64,000 nt of DNA from Sinorhizobium fredii USDA 257 (GTDB taxonomy: Bacteria > Pseudomonadota > Alphaproteobacteria > Rhizobiales > Rhizobiaceae): the NCBI RefSeq assembly GCF_000265205.3, contig NC_018000.1, positions 186,001-250,000 of the forward strand. The letters run 5' to 3'. Numbering within the stretch: the first letter of the stretch is position 1; each line of letters opens with the position of its first letter. The notes below the pieces were generated by a model. The model was not told the origin of the DNA, made no database searches, and saw only the letters and a program-made list of their open reading frames with translations. The position numbers and the translations under genes were made by a program. Shown piece by piece: positions 51,742-61,385 of this stretch.

Positions 51742-53046
51742 TTGGCAATCAGGTTGAACTTTCTCGACAGCGGCTTCGAACGTGAGTTCGCCGCGTTCCT
51801 GACCACCAAGCGGGAGGTTTCCGAAGACGTCAACGCCGCCGTACGGGCCATCATCGACGACGTCCGCACCCGCGGCGATGCCGCGCTCGCCGACTATTCC
51901 GCCCGCTTCGACGGCATCGATTTCAACGTCACGGCGATGAAGGTGAGTGCGGCCGAGATCGACGCGGCGATCCACGCGGTCGAGCCGGAGGTGCTTGGCG
52001 CGCTCAAGGTTGCGGCGACCCGCATCGAGGCGCATCATCGCCGGCAGGTGCCGAAGGATGATCTTTACGAGGATCAGATGGGCGTCGGCCTCGGCTCGCG
52101 CTGGACGGCGATCGATGCGGTTGGGCTCTACGTGCCGGGCGGCACCGCCAGCTATCCGAGCTCGGTTTTGATGAACGCGCTGCCGGCCAAGGTCGCCGGC
52201 GTGCCGCGCATCGTCATGGTGGTGCCCGCAATGGGCGGTGCGGTCAACCCGGCCGTGCTTGCGGCGGCGCGGCTCGCCGATGTCGAGGAAATCTATCGCA
52301 TCGGCGGTGCCCAGGCCGTCGCGGCGCTTGCCTATGGGACGGAGACGATCGCGCCGGTGGCGAAGATCATGGGTCCTGGCAATGCCTATGTCGCAGCTGC
52401 CAAGCGGCAGGTTTTCGGCACCGTCGGTATCGACATGATCGCCGGCCCCTCGGAGGTGCTGGTGATCGCCGATGGCGACAACGACCCCGATTGGATCGCC
52501 GCGGATCTGCTGGCCCAGGCCGAGCACGACGCCGGCGCCCAGGCGATCCTGATCACCGATGACGCCGCCTTTGGCGAAGCGGTCGAACAGGCGGTCGAGC
52601 GGCAGCTGAAGACGCTGCCGCGCGCCGAGACGGCAAGGGCGAGCTGGCGCGATTTCGGCGCCGTCATCCTGGTGCCGGATCTCGACAAGGCAGTGCCGCT
52701 CGCCAACCGGATCGCCGCGGAGCATCTCGAACTGGCGATGGCCGATCCGGATTCGATGGTCCCGAAGATCCGCAATGCCGGCGCCATCTTCATCGGCCGC
52801 CACACGCCGGAGGTGATCGGCGACTATGTCGGCGGCTCCAACCACGTCCTGCCGACGGCGCGCTCGGCGCGCTTCTCCTCCGGCCTCGGCGTGCTCGACT
52901 ACATGAAGCGGACCTCCATTCTCCGGCTTGGGCCCGAACAGTTGCGTATTCTCGGCCCGGCGGCGATCGCGCTCGCCAAATCCGAAGGCCTCGAGGCCCA
53001 TTCCCGCTCGGTCGCCATCCGCCTGAATCTCGGGGGCGAGGGATGA
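51742..53046 (+). CDS. hisD: Histidinol dehydrogenase HisD
   Basis: 434 aa, starting at TTG 51742 after AAAGGA. It makes histidine from histidinol in two NAD-dependent oxidations with zinc. Motifs: [67 protein letters not shown] with zinc and catalytic residues, and [19 protein letters not shown] near the end. It overlaps the next gene by 4 nt (ATGA). The TTG start implies modest translation. Confidence 0.97.
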   Translation: MAIRLNFLDSGFEREFAAFLTTKREVSEDVNAAVRAIIDDVRTRGDAALADYSARFDGIDFNVTAMKVSAAEIDAAIHAVEPEVLGALKVAATRIEAHHRRQVPKDDLYEDQMGVGLGSRWTAIDAVGLYVPGGTASYPSSVLMNALPAKVAGVPRIVMVVPAMGGAVNPAVLAAARLADVEEIYRIGGAQAVAALAYGTETIAPVAKIMGPGNAYVAAAKRQVFGTVGIDMIAGPSEVLVIADGDNDPDWIAADLLAQAEHDAGAQAILITDDAAFGEAVEQAVERQLKTLPRAETARASWRDFGAVILVPDLDKAVPLANRIAAEHLELAMADPDSMVPKIRNAGAIFIGRHTPEVIGDYVGGSNHVLPTARSARFSSGLGVLDYMKRTSILRLGPEQLRILGPAAIALAKSEGLEAHSRSVAIRLNLGGEG

Positions 53047-53519
53047 GGGCCGATCGCCACCTGCGCCTCTGCGATGTCGTGCTGGACGAGACGATCGGCC
53101 GCTCGACGCCCGACGTAGAGCACGAACGTGCGGTTGCGATTTTCGACCTGTTAGAAGAGAACCTGTTCGAGCCCGTCGGCCATACCGGCGGCCCCTATCG
53201 ACTCAATCTGTCGCTGGTCGATTCGAAACTCGTCTTCGCCATCTCGACGGATGGCGGCGAGGCGGTTGCCACCCACATTCTGTCGCTCACTCCCTTTCGC
53301 CGCATCGTGAAGGACTATTTCTTGATCTGCGAAAGCTATTACGAGGCGATCCGCTCGGCGACGCCGAGCCAGATCGAGGCGATCGACATGGGACGGCGCG
53401 GCATCCACAACGAAGGCTCGCAGACGTTGATGGATCGGCTTTCCGGTAAGATCAGGCTGGATTTCGATACGGCGCGGCGCCTTTTCACGCTGGTCTGCGT
53501 GCTCTATTGGCGCGGCTGA
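53043..53519 (+). CDS. UPF0262 family protein
   Basis: 158 aa. The start overlaps the hisD stop (ATGA). [53 protein letters not shown], and the ending [15 protein letters not shown] with [19 protein letters not shown] are the family landmarks. This family follows hisD in many rhizobia. Function unknown; a soluble protein with no membrane segment. Confidence 0.9.
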   Translation: MRADRHLRLCDVVLDETIGRSTPDVEHERAVAIFDLLEENLFEPVGHTGGPYRLNLSLVDSKLVFAISTDGGEAVATHILSLTPFRRIVKDYFLICESYYEAIRSATPSQIEAIDMGRRGIHNEGSQTLMDRLSGKIRLDFDTARRLFTLVCVLYWRG

Positions 53520-53530
53520 CGGAGGCGGAC

Positions 53531-53992
53531 ATGACCGGGATCGCCTTGCCACAGCAGAGGACGCCCCGCTCGATCCTGTTCATGTGCGGAATGAACGCGA
53601 TCCGCTCGCCCATGGCCGAAGCGCTGGCGCGGGCCTCCCTGCCGAAGGGAACCTATGTGGCCTCGGCGGGCGTGCGCCAAGGCGAGCGCGATCCCTTCGT
53701 CGACGTGGTCCTCGATGAGGTCGGACTGACGATCGGGCGCCACCAGCCGCGCACGCTCGAAGAGCTCGAAGACGATTTTTTCGACGTCATCGTGACGCTG
53801 GCGCCGGAGGCCCATCACAAGGCGCTGGAACTGACCCGCTCGATGGCCGTCGACGTCATCTACTGGCCGACGCCGGATCCGACGGTGGCGACGGGTACGC
53901 GCGACCAGATCGTCGGGGCCTATCGCGCCGTCAGGGATCACCTCGCCGGCCTCATTGCCAGCCGGTTGGCCGGCCGCGAGAAGGTCGGCTGA
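53531..53992 (+). CDS. Low-molecular-weight phosphatase / arsenate-reductase-like protein
   Basis: 153 aa from ATG 53531, with GGAGG upstream. The P-loop is SILFMCGMNAIRSPMAEALA, giving Cys19-(X)5-Arg25-Ser26 as in LMW protein tyrosine phosphatases and thioredoxin-type arsenate reductases. DVIYWPTPDPTV supplies the general-acid Asp. It lacks the extra redox cysteines expected in ArsC of this fold, so phosphatase is the better guess. Directly downstream of UPF0262 with 11 nt between, probably in the hisD operon. Confidence 0.85.
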   Translation: MTGIALPQQRTPRSILFMCGMNAIRSPMAEALARASLPKGTYVASAGVRQGERDPFVDVVLDEVGLTIGRHQPRTLEELEDDFFDVIVTLAPEAHHKALELTRSMAVDVIYWPTPDPTVATGTRDQIVGAYRAVRDHLAGLIASRLAGREKVG

Positions 53993-54170
53993 AGGACGGC
54001 GCCGCTCGCTTTTGCGTCGCTGAAAGCCGTGCCGGCAGCGTAGGGTAGAATAGCGGAAAAAACGCGTATCAAGGCGGGTTCACAAACCCCTGGCGATTGT
54101 GTAGTTTCCGGCAAAATTTTCGGGATGCGTTGGCGCATCCGCTCTTGAACATGAGAAAGCACAATCCTGC

Positions 54171-54389
54171 ATGGCGAAAGAAGAAGTCCTCGAATTTCCG
54201 GGCGTGGTCACGGAATTGCTTCCCAACGCGACGTTCCGCGTGAAGCTGGAGAACGACCATGAAATCATCGCCCACACCGCCGGCCGCATGCGCAAGAACC
54301 GCATCCGCGTTCTCGCCGGCGACAAGGTGCTGGTTGAGATGACCCCTTATGACCTGACGAAGGGCCGCATCACCTACCGCTTCAAGTAA
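54171..54389 (+). CDS. infA: Translation initiation factor IF-1
   Basis: 72 aa, the exact family length. [40 protein letters not shown] and [20 protein letters not shown] are the OB-fold motifs that bind the 30S A site. It stands 178 nt after the phosphatase gene, long enough for its own promoter, and precedes maf. Confidence 0.98.
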   Translation: MAKEEVLEFPGVVTELLPNATFRVKLENDHEIIAHTAGRMRKNRIRVLAGDKVLVEMTPYDLTKGRITYRFK

Positions 54390-54435
54390 GTCCCGGCTTT
54401 GGCGGCGGTAACCTCCGGGATTTGACGGCTCGCTT

Positions 54436-55056
54436 ATGACAGTCACCCAGAAACTGATATTGGCCTCCGGATCGCCGCGTCGCGTCGAACTTTTGGCGCA
54501 GGCCGGCATCGAGCCGGCGCGCCTGCTGCCGATGGATCTCGACGAGACGCCCAAGCGCGCCGAGCACCCTCGTTCGCTGGCCCGCCGGCTTTCCGCCGAG
54601 AAGGCCAAGGCGGCGCTGGCGGCGATCAAAGGGGAGCCGGGCTGGGACGGGAGCTATATTCTCGCGGCCGACACGGTCGTCTGCGTCGGCCGCCGCATCC
54701 TGCCGAAGCCGGAACTGATCAGCGAAGCGTCGAGCGCGCTCCACCTCCTGTCCGGCCGAAGCCACCGCGTCTATACGGGTATCTGCCTCGTCACGCCGGA
54801 CCGGACGCTCCGCCAGAAGGTGGTCGACACAAAGGTGCGCTTCAAGCGCCTTTCCGGCTACGACATCGAGAGCTATCTCGCCTCCGGCCAGTGGCGCGGC
54901 AAGGCGGGCGGCTATGGCATCCAGGGCATCGCCGGAAGTTTCGTCGTCAAGCTCGTCGGCTCCTATACCAATGTGGTAGGCTTGCCGCTCTATGAAACCG
55001 TCAATCTCCTGATCGGCGAGGGGTACGACGTCCACGGCCGCTGGCTGGAAGGCTGA
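54436..55056 (+). CDS. maf: Maf family nucleoside triphosphate pyrophosphatase
   Basis: 206 aa. [20 protein letters not shown] is the Maf P-loop-like opening, [14 protein letters not shown] and [18 protein letters not shown] carry the catalytic Asp, and [20 protein letters not shown] with IQGIAGSFV completes the fold. Maf proteins hydrolyse dTTP, UTP or modified nucleotides and keep them out of nucleic acids. Gene order infA-maf-yacG is typical of Rhizobiales. Confidence 0.96.
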   Translation: MTVTQKLILASGSPRRVELLAQAGIEPARLLPMDLDETPKRAEHPRSLARRLSAEKAKAALAAIKGEPGWDGSYILAADTVVCVGRRILPKPELISEASSALHLLSGRSHRVYTGICLVTPDRTLRQKVVDTKVRFKRLSGYDIESYLASGQWRGKAGGYGIQGIAGSFVVKLVGSYTNVVGLPLYETVNLLIGEGYDVHGRWLEG

Positions 55057-55062
55057 AGACGA

Positions 55063-55275
55063 GTGAGTGGCGAAGGCAAGAACAACGGCTCGAATGTCGA
55101 GCCCCTGCGCCCGACGCGGCCCTGCCCGGAATGCGGCCGCCCGTCGGCGCGTGAGCACTTTCCCTTCTGCTCCGAGCGTTGCCGCAATGTCGACCTTAAC
55201 CGCTGGCTTTCCGGCTCCTATGCGATCCCCGTCGCCGACGACGAGTCGAAAGCCGACGACGACGAGGATCGCTAG
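55063..55275 (+). CDS. yacG: DNA gyrase inhibitor YacG
   Basis: 70 aa from GTG 55063, 6 nt after the maf stop. Zinc-binding Cys21, Cys24, Cys36 and Cys40 (PCPECGRP ... [13 protein letters not shown]) and [10 protein letters not shown] identify YacG. It binds gyrase and blocks its activity in other species. The C-terminus is strongly acidic ([11 protein letters not shown]), longer than the E. coli tail. Translationally linked to maf. Confidence 0.95.
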   Translation: MSGEGKNNGSNVEPLRPTRPCPECGRPSAREHFPFCSERCRNVDLNRWLSGSYAIPVADDESKADDDEDR

Positions 55276-55426
55276 GCGATTTGGGCGGCTTCGGCCACCC
55301 GTTCACCAACGAGCCGTCCGCGTCGTGCGAGTACGCCCTGTCTTCCGCGCGATCCTGCTGAATCCTTTCGCTTTTCACCCCTTATTCATGGCTCGCGGAT
55401 TTCCTTCAAAAAAGAGTCATTTGGTG

Positions 55427-55454
55427 CTGGACACCGGCGAACAAGATGCTATAA
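55427..55454 (+). promoter_or_regulatory. Probable promoter of tRNA-Phe
   Basis: CTGGAC at 55427-55432, a 16-nt spacer, and CTATAA at 55449-55454 match the rhizobial housekeeping consensus (CTTGAC, CTATAT). The tRNA begins 73 nt further on. A 7-bp hairpin, CGGCTTC with GAAGCCG (55490-55509), lies in the leader and could guide RNase processing. Confidence 0.6.
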
Positions 55455-55526
55455 CCCCGCTCGCTTCCGGGGCGAACCAAGCGCCCCCACGGCTTCCAAA
55501 CCGAAGCCGCTGCCCAAAGGCAGGAT

Positions 55527-55602
55527 GCCCGGATAGCTCAGTTGGTAGAGCAGCGGATTGAAAATCCGCGTGTCGGTGGTTCAAATCCGCCTCCGGGCAC
55601 CA
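55527..55602 (+). tRNA. tRNA-Phe (anticodon GAA)
   Basis: 76 nt with encoded CCA. Acceptor stem GCCCGGA with TCCGGGC, D-arm GCTC-AGTTGGTA-GAGC, anticodon arm with ATTGAAAAT giving GAA, and T-loop GGTTCAAATCC. It marks the end of the conserved block; DNA after it is of accessory type. Confidence 0.97.
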
Positions 55603-55943
55603 TTAAAAAATACGGCCAATCCAAAGACTTAAGTCAAAGTACGGTTGAAGTATTATCGCCGTTGCATGTTGCACATGTCGCAACGAATTTTCCTCTATTT
55701 TCAACGATTGTCACGAGGTCCCGGCAACTCCTCGCGACATGCGCCGCGACATGCAAGAGCGGCCTCTGATGCGAGATCTTCTCGCCGCCGCCGGCGACTG
55801 CCGAATTTGCGAGAGAGCAGGATGGCCCATGGGGCCGAACCAACGAGGCGCGCTGATCGCGGACACGCTTGGATCTCCCGCTTGACTGTTTATCACAGCC
55901 CCTTGTGTAGGCATCCGGAACGGGTACACCGCACTTTGACCAT
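55603..55943. other. Spacer after tRNA-Phe with a candidate small ORF
   Basis: 341 nt. The first 80 nt are A+T-rich. One short plus frame, 55739-55885 (48 codons, LLAAAGDCRICERAGWPMGP), has coding-like text but no clear ribosome site. A minus frame in the same place is equally open. No integrase or att repeat was found, although tRNA-Phe is a common island site. Confidence 0.35.
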
Positions 55944-57371
55944 TCACTCGTTCAAGAAGCCCACGATGCCCTTGACCTCGGTAAACTCGTGCAGTCCGAA
56001 TTTCCCGTACTCCCGACCGTTGCCGGATTGCTTGTAGCCGCCGAAAGGGGCGGCGCTGTCCCAGGCGGAGCTGTTAAGGCGAACAGTGCCGCTGCGCAGC
56101 CTGCCTGCGAGCGCCCGCGCTTCCTTCGGATCGCCCTGAATGTAGGCTGCCAGGCCGTAAGGCGTGTCGTTGGCGATCGCGATCGCTTCATCCTCGCTGT
56201 CATAACCGATGATCGACAGCACCGGGCCGAAGATTTCCTCCCGCGCAATCGTCATCTGATTGGTGACGCGGGCAAACACGGTCGGGCGCACGTAATAGCC
56301 CGCATTGAGATGCGAAGGGCGGCCAGGGCCACCGGCGACGAGCTCCGCTCCTTCCGCGATGCCGCGTTCGATCAACGCCTGGATCTTGTCGAACTGGGCG
56401 GCGCTTGCGACTGGTCCGAGGTCGGTGCGCGGATCCGAAGGGGGACCGACAACGAGCGCAGCCGCTTCCGTTGCGGCGATCGAGCTTGCTTCGTCCATTC
56501 GCTCCGCCGGCACCAGCATCCGTGTTGGCGCAGTGCAGGTTTGGCCGGAATTGCCGAAGCACCGCCGTACCCCGGCGCTTACTGCTACAGAGAAGTCGGC
56601 GCTGCGCAAGATGATGTTCGGCGACTTGCCGCCGAGCTCCTGATGCACCCGCTTGACCGTCGGTGCCGCCGCCTGCGCCACGGCAATGCCGGCGCGAGTC
56701 GAACCGGTGAAGGACACCATGTCCACGTCCGGATGGCTGGCTAGCATCGTGCCAACCGTCGGGCCGTCGCCCTGAACGAGGTTGAAGACTCCCTTCGGTA
56801 CACCAGCTTCATCCATGATCTCGGCAAAGATCACCGCGTTGAAGGGAGCGATCTCCGAAGGCTTCAGTACCATGGTGCATCCCGTGGCGAGCGCCGGAGC
56901 GACCTTGCAGGCGATCTGGTTGATCGGCCAGTTCCACGGCGTGATCATCGCAACGACACCGACCGGTTCGTGCACGATGCGCGTGGTCCTCTGCATGTAT
57001 TCGAAGGCGAACGTCTCGAAGGTCTTGATCGTCTGCTCGAAATGGGCAGCACCAAGGGCGGCCTGCTCGGCCCGGGCCATCGCGAGCGGCGCGCCCATTT
57101 CCCGCAAGATGATGTCGCCGATCTCGTCATTGCGGCGCTTCAGGATTGATAGAATTCGCCTCAGCAGCGCGAGCCGTTCGTCCTTCGTCGTCTGCGAGAA
57201 GGAGGAAAAGGCGCTACGCGCGGCTGCAATCGCCTTTTGGGCGTCGGCGGCACTGCCGATCGCGATCGTTCCTATCGGCTGCTCGGTTGATGGATCGATG
57301 ACCTCGCGAGCCCTGGATACCGTGGGCTCGACCCACTCACCGTCGATATAGAACTTGCGGGCATGTTTCAT
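55944..57371 (-). CDS. NAD(P)-dependent aldehyde dehydrogenase
   Basis: 475 aa from ATG 57371, with GGGAG upstream. The family oxidises aldehydes to acids. ARKFYIDGEWVEP opens the protein. ITPWNWPINQIACKVAPAL is the cofactor loop, SFTGSTRAGIAVAQAA the nucleotide-binding turn, and RVHQELGGKSPNIIL holds the catalytic Glu. FGNSGQTCTAPTRMLVP holds the nucleophile Cys, and EEIFGPVLSIIGYDSE is near the end. It is last of three co-directional genes after the cyclodeaminase-like and dehydratase genes. Substrate unknown; an amino-aldehyde from amine catabolism would fit. Confidence 0.9.
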   Translation of the reverse strand: MKHARKFYIDGEWVEPTVSRAREVIDPSTEQPIGTIAIGSAADAQKAIAAARSAFSSFSQTTKDERLALLRRILSILKRRNDEIGDIILREMGAPLAMARAEQAALGAAHFEQTIKTFETFAFEYMQRTTRIVHEPVGVVAMITPWNWPINQIACKVAPALATGCTMVLKPSEIAPFNAVIFAEIMDEAGVPKGVFNLVQGDGPTVGTMLASHPDVDMVSFTGSTRAGIAVAQAAAPTVKRVHQELGGKSPNIILRSADFSVAVSAGVRRCFGNSGQTCTAPTRMLVPAERMDEASSIAATEAAALVVGPPSDPRTDLGPVASAAQFDKIQALIERGIAEGAELVAGGPGRPSHLNAGYYVRPTVFARVTNQMTIAREEIFGPVLSIIGYDSEDEAIAIANDTPYGLAAYIQGDPKEARALAGRLRSGTVRLNSSAWDSAAPFGGYKQSGNGREYGKFGLHEFTEVKGIVGFLNE

Positions 57372-57526
57372 CGGTGGCTCCCATGTATGGCTTGGTCTAT
57401 CGTCCCTGCCGAATGAAATCCGCGATTCGCCCCGCGGTCGGAATGTTTGTATTTGCGCAGAGGGATATGAGAAGCGCGGACGTTCAACCGCGATCGAGGT
57501 GGTGAACTGACCGAAGCTGTAACTGA

Positions 57527-58504
57527 TTACCCCGCTGCCTTGTATATCTCGGCAAGGTCGCATAGGTCCCAGTTTCCACCACTCAACACCGCGCAAACTT
57601 TCTCATCCGGTTTGACCTTTATGGAGCCGGCCAACAACGCTCCAATACCAATCGAGGCGGCTGGTTCAGCGATCAATTTCGCTTCCTTGGCAAGAGCGCG
57701 CATTCCGGCGATGATGTGCTCGTCCTCAACAAGAACGATCTCGTCCACATACTTTTCGATAATCGGATACGGGTTTTGACCCGGAACGCTTATTCTCAAG
57801 CCATCTGCAATGGTGTTCTTCAAGGGAAGCGATGTGCGCTCCTTGTTGATCCGGCTGTGAAAATATTTTGGAGTCAGAGCAGGCTCTGCCCCGATGACGC
57901 GAACCGATGGTTTCGTTTCTTTTATGGCGGTGGCGATTCCCGAGATCAGGCCTCCGCCGCCTACGGGAACGATGACCGTATCTACGTCGTCCAGGTCCTG
58001 GAGTATTTCACACCCGATCGTTCCCTGACCGGCCATCACGATGGGGTCCTCAAAGGCGTGAACAGCCGCGTATCTGTTTTCTTCAGCGATTTCATACACC
58101 CTTTTCCATCTGGCGGCGGTGTCGCCATCGAAAAGAATGACTTCTGCCCCGAGGGCTTTTGTGTTTTCGATCTTGATTTTGGGCGAGGTGACCGGAAGCA
58201 CCAATATCGCTTTCACGCCCAGCATCCTGGCGGCATAAGCAAGCCCTTGGGCATGATTGCCCGACGAGGTCGCAATAATGCCGTTTGCGATCTCTTCTCT
58301 CGAGAGCGAAAGCGCCTTGTTCAGGGCGCCGCGGATTTTAAATGCGCCAGTGATCTGCAGGGTTTCGGGCTTGAGATAAAGCTGACAGCCAGCGGCTTTC
58401 TCGATTTTGTCCGCACGCAGTAGCGGCGTGTGCCTGACGTGCGGTTTCAGCCGTTCCTGAGCTTCACGGATGTCCTGAATCGTGGGGTAATTGCGCATGG
58501 TCAT
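57527..58504 (-). CDS. PLP-dependent threonine/serine dehydratase-like enzyme (fold type II)
   Basis: 325 aa. LKPHVRHTPLLRADKIEKAA and TGAFKIRGALNKALSLS carry the Schiff-base Lys. ATSSGNHAQGLAYAARMLGV is the substrate-amine loop and VPVGGGGLISGIATAIKETK the phosphate-binding glycine loop. It lacks a C-terminal ACT domain, so it is the catabolic rather than the IlvA type. Serine racemase, EutB of ectoine degradation and beta-hydroxyaspartate dehydratase belong to the same branch and also pair with an ornithine-cyclodeaminase-like protein. ATG 58504 overlaps the upstream stop (TAATG). Not decided which substrate applies. Confidence 0.87.
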   Translation of the reverse strand: MTMRNYPTIQDIREAQERLKPHVRHTPLLRADKIEKAAGCQLYLKPETLQITGAFKIRGALNKALSLSREEIANGIIATSSGNHAQGLAYAARMLGVKAILVLPVTSPKIKIENTKALGAEVILFDGDTAARWKRVYEIAEENRYAAVHAFEDPIVMAGQGTIGCEILQDLDDVDTVIVPVGGGGLISGIATAIKETKPSVRVIGAEPALTPKYFHSRINKERTSLPLKNTIADGLRISVPGQNPYPIIEKYVDEIVLVEDEHIIAGMRALAKEAKLIAEPAASIGIGALLAGSIKVKPDEKVCAVLSGGNWDLCDLAEIYKAAG

Positions 58505-59496
58505 TACTCAAAAAACTGAAAGAAGGTGCCAACGTTATTGGCTATTGCGTTCTGATAGATTTTGCTGGCTGTCGTGTTGTCTTGTATGGCCATCCCCGTG
58601 GAATCGAAAATCGTGATTTCGTCATCACTTTCTCGTCCCGGCTTCCTTCCCAACAATACCTCGCCGATTTCGCCATGGATGTCGCCTTTGGCGATGATGT
58701 TTTTATTCAGCGGGTGCCAGGTCTCGCCCTTTTCTGTGCATTGCGAGATCGAGTCGACGATGATTTTCGCATTCCTGAAGAGCTCCGGATCCAGCTCCTG
58801 TTTGCCGCGTTGATCTGTGCCGATTGCAACGATGTGTGTACCGGGCTTCACCCAATCCGCTTCCACAAGCTCCCCTTTTCCCCGGGTCGTCGTAATCAAG
58901 ATATCGGCCTGCTCAACCGCTTCCTTCTTGGAGCTTGCGACTATGACGGGAATGCCGAATTCGCGTTCGATGTCTGTCTTGTATTTGGAAATCGTTTCCG
59001 GGGTGCGGCTCCAGGCGTGGATCTCTTCGATCTTCATGATCTCGTTGATCGCCCGGATTTGCATTCTCGCCTGATTACCTGTGCCGATCGATGCGATCGT
59101 CCCGGCGTTCTTTCTCGCCAGTGCTTTGACGGAGACGGCTCCTGACGCCCCCGTTCTGAGGCCAGTGATCAAGCTTCCATCCATGATGCAAATCAACGCA
59201 CAACTCCTGGCATCAAACAGGAGAATGGTGCCCATGCTATTCGGCACGCCGTGTTCTGCCGGGTTGTTGGTGAACCCTCCAGAGTGCGCTTTCATGGAGA
59301 TGATTTCATTGACTTTGTAATAGCCAAGCTTGAAGTCGATTTCTCCACGGAGAGAGGGGAGATGTATTCCGATATAGTCAGGTTGTTCCACCTGATCGCT
59401 GCTGAAGGCCTTGTAAGCCTCTTCCACCGCGCCGATGACTTCCGTCATGCCGATTAGCCGTCTTACCTCATCCTTCTTAAGCAGCAGCGTTTTCAT
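58504..59496 (-). CDS. Ornithine cyclodeaminase / mu-crystallin family protein
   Basis: 330 aa from ATG 59496, with GAGAGG upstream. [60 protein letters not shown] and [20 protein letters not shown] come first, then the Rossmann turn [20 protein letters not shown]. The family includes ornithine cyclodeaminase, alanine dehydrogenase, ketimine reductase, EutC and iminosuccinate reductase (BhcD). Coupling to a fold-II dehydratase resembles EutBC or BhcBD pairs. The rest of either pathway (EutD/E, BhcA/C) is absent from the window, so I give no symbol. Confidence 0.85.
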   Translation of the reverse strand: MKTLLLKKDEVRRLIGMTEVIGAVEEAYKAFSSDQVEQPDYIGIHLPSLRGEIDFKLGYYKVNEIISMKAHSGGFTNNPAEHGVPNSMGTILLFDARSCALICIMDGSLITGLRTGASGAVSVKALARKNAGTIASIGTGNQARMQIRAINEIMKIEEIHAWSRTPETISKYKTDIEREFGIPVIVASSKKEAVEQADILITTTRGKGELVEADWVKPGTHIVAIGTDQRGKQELDPELFRNAKIIVDSISQCTEKGETWHPLNKNIIAKGDIHGEIGEVLLGRKPGRESDDEITIFDSTGMAIQDNTTASKIYQNAIANNVGTFFQFFE

Positions 59497-59828
59497 GCAT
59501 GACCTCTCTATTTTTGGATTCACAGGATGCATCGGCACAGCACGCCCAGCACCGTTATCACCATAGGGGGAGAGCGGTGAGACTAGTGGCCGCATTCGCC
59601 GCGACCGGAAGCAGATTGTTCTGTATCGCATATAGGTTTTGGCAGAGAGTCGCCGCAGGCGTCTTTCCGAGCTTGGGCGTCAGTGCGCAGGCTCGCCACG
59701 GTCGGCACAAGATGCGGCGCGGGCGGCATAGGTTAGCGCGAACGCTTCGCGCACTGCCTTGCGTCGGGAGGAACTGCTGTCTTCTGCGGTGTACCTTGAA
59801 CCTTGAAGACACAGGCCGGAACCGCATC
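59497..59828. other. Divergent gap between cyclodeaminase-like and GNAT genes
   Basis: 332 nt with no convincing gene. It must contain promoters for both directions. I see no clear operator; the Lrp-type regulator encoded at 61903-62379 is a possible binder. Confidence 0.45.
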
Positions 59829-60671
59829 ATGACCAACCAAGAGATCGTTCTCGAGAAGATGACACCAAGGCATTTGGACGGTGCATTGGAACTGTCCCGC
59901 CAGGTCCAATGGCCGCATCGGCGCGAGGATTGGGAACTGGTTCAGTCAATCAGCCAGGGAATCGTCGCACTCCAAGAGGATCGCCTCGTCGCGACCGTTA
60001 TGATGACGCCCTATGGCGATAATGCCGCCACCATTAACATGGTCATCGTCGATGCCGCGATGCGCGGCCGCGGCCTCGGCCGGAAGATGTTGGAAGAGGC
60101 GCTTGCCAAGGCGGGAGAGCGCACCTGCTATCTGGTGGCGACGCAGGAAGGTCTTCCGCTCTATGAGAAGGTGGGTTTCGCTGCGACTGGCGAGACCGTG
60201 CAGCACCAGGGCAAGCCGTTGCGGGTTGAGGCGCCGGCCGATGTAACATGGAGCGAGAGCGGCGATCATGCCTACTTGGTGGCGCTGGACCGCGCGGCAA
60301 ATGGCCATGACCGTTCGGCATTGATGGAGATTCTGCGCGAGCGGGCGAAGTTCGCTGTCATTCGCGATGACGGCGAGATCCAGGCCTTCGCGGCGATCCG
60401 GTCTTTCGGCCGTGGGCTGGTCATCGGACCGGTGGTAGCGAGAAACGATTCCGAAGCCAGGGCCCTGATCGATTTCCTGCTCGCCCATCACCAGGGCAGG
60501 TTCGTCCGTATCGACACGGATGTCTCCATGGATCTTGCAGGATGGCTCACCGCGCGCGGGCTCAACCACGCCGGCTGTGGGATCAAGATGCGACGTCGCG
60601 GGGCCGCGTGCGGGCAAAGCAAACCCACGGATCACCGCAACTACGCGCTGGTCAGTCAGGCACTCGGTTGA
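59829..60671 (+). CDS. GNAT family N-acetyltransferase with C-terminal acetyltransferase_18-like domain
   Basis: 280 aa from ATG 59829. EIVLEKMTPRHLDGALELSR begins a GNAT fold. INMVIVDAAMRGRGLGRKML is the acetyl-CoA loop (RGRGLG) and GLPLYEKVGFAATGETVQHQ the closing motif. Residues about 150-280 form a second domain (FAVIRDDGEIQAFAAIRSFG, GRGLVIGPVVARND) seen in a subfamily often found beside amino-acid catabolism genes. It is divergent from the cyclodeaminase gene. Substrate unknown. Confidence 0.85.
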   Translation: MTNQEIVLEKMTPRHLDGALELSRQVQWPHRREDWELVQSISQGIVALQEDRLVATVMMTPYGDNAATINMVIVDAAMRGRGLGRKMLEEALAKAGERTCYLVATQEGLPLYEKVGFAATGETVQHQGKPLRVEAPADVTWSESGDHAYLVALDRAANGHDRSALMEILRERAKFAVIRDDGEIQAFAAIRSFGRGLVIGPVVARNDSEARALIDFLLAHHQGRFVRIDTDVSMDLAGWLTARGLNHAGCGIKMRRRGAACGQSKPTDHRNYALVSQALG

Positions 60672-60694
60672 TCTGGTGGAAAAAATGCGTGGAC

Positions 60695-60890
60695 CCGCTT
60701 GTCGAACTCGACGGTGCGATCTGCCTCATCCACTCGCCCTCCTATCGCGGCCATGAGGCGGCGGGCAGGTGCTGAAACGGCGAAGGGCGCGACTGTCACC
60801 GCGACTGGATATAAGCTGCTCGACGAGTTCGCGGGTCTGTGGTGTGTCAATGCGGATACGGGCAGGACAGCATCTCACCCAACGTCGCGA
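60695..60890 (+). pseudogene. Decayed fragment of a class III (omega) aminotransferase
   Basis: Two short stretches match the start of class III pyridoxal aminotransferases but in different frames. VELDGAICLIHSPSYRGHEA (frame of 60701) ends in a stop, then AKGATVTATGYKLLDEFAGL and WCVNADTG continue in the frame of 60699. The family's DGFAGLWCVNVGYG motif is clear. The remaining 400 codons, including the PLP lysine, are absent. It is a frameshifted, 3'-deleted remnant, directly after the GNAT gene on the same strand. Confidence 0.7.
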
Positions 60891-60902
60891 ACGCAACTGC
60901 CT

Positions 60903-61385
60903 CTATAGCGCTTGATACATAACGAAGGCGTCAACGTAGCCATACGTCGTGTGCCTGAACGCGCCGGGCAATGTGCCCACGACTTTAAAACCCATTTTCT
61001 GCCATAACGAAATGGCCCGCAGGTTGGTGCTCACGACGAAGTTGAACTGCATCGCCCGATAACCGTGGGCGCGGGCGGTTGCCATTGAGTGTTCGCACAA
61101 ACTACGTGCGACGCCTTTACCGGTCGCATCAGGCGCTGTGACGTATCCACAGTTGCAAACATGCTGACCACCGCCAGCCTGATTGGGACGCATGTAATAG
61201 GTGCCGAGGATGGCGCCCGCTTGCTCGGCAACGAAGACTTCCTTTTCTGCTCCCATCCAGTACGCAAGAGCCTCTGCCCGGCTCAGGTTGGGATCAAGCG
61301 CATAGGTTTCTCCCGCTCGGATCATGGGTTCAATAATGGACCAGACGGCGGGAGCGTCTGCGGATGAGGCGGGGCGAATATTCAT
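60903..61385 (-). CDS. GNAT family N-acetyltransferase
   Basis: 160 aa from ATG 61385. NIRPASSADAPAVWSIIEPM is the N-terminal strand-helix. GTYYMRPNQAGGGQHVCNCG and YVTAPDATGKGVARSLCEHS hold the acetyl-CoA loop, and LRAISLWQKMGFKVVGTLPG closes the fold. It resembles small L-amino-acid N-acetyltransferases. The frame is open further upstream to 61679, but the text there is low-complexity. Convergent with the decayed aminotransferase. Confidence 0.87.
   Translation of the reverse strand: MNIRPASSADAPAVWSIIEPMIRAGETYALDPNLSRAEALAYWMGAEKEVFVAEQAGAILGTYYMRPNQAGGGQHVCNCGYVTAPDATGKGVARSLCEHSMATARAHGYRAMQFNFVVSTNLRAISLWQKMGFKVVGTLPGAFRHTTYGYVDAFVMYQAL

Noticed and set aside
55603..55943. Island insertion at tRNA-Phe
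   Set aside because: The DNA after the tRNA is accessory in character, but no integrase gene and no second copy of the tRNA 3' end could be found in the window.
57527..59496. Naming the dehydratase and cyclodeaminase pair eutB-eutC (ectoine degradation)
   Set aside because: The pairing fits, but no EutA, EutD, EutE or ectoine transporter lies nearby, and equally similar pairs exist in other pathways.
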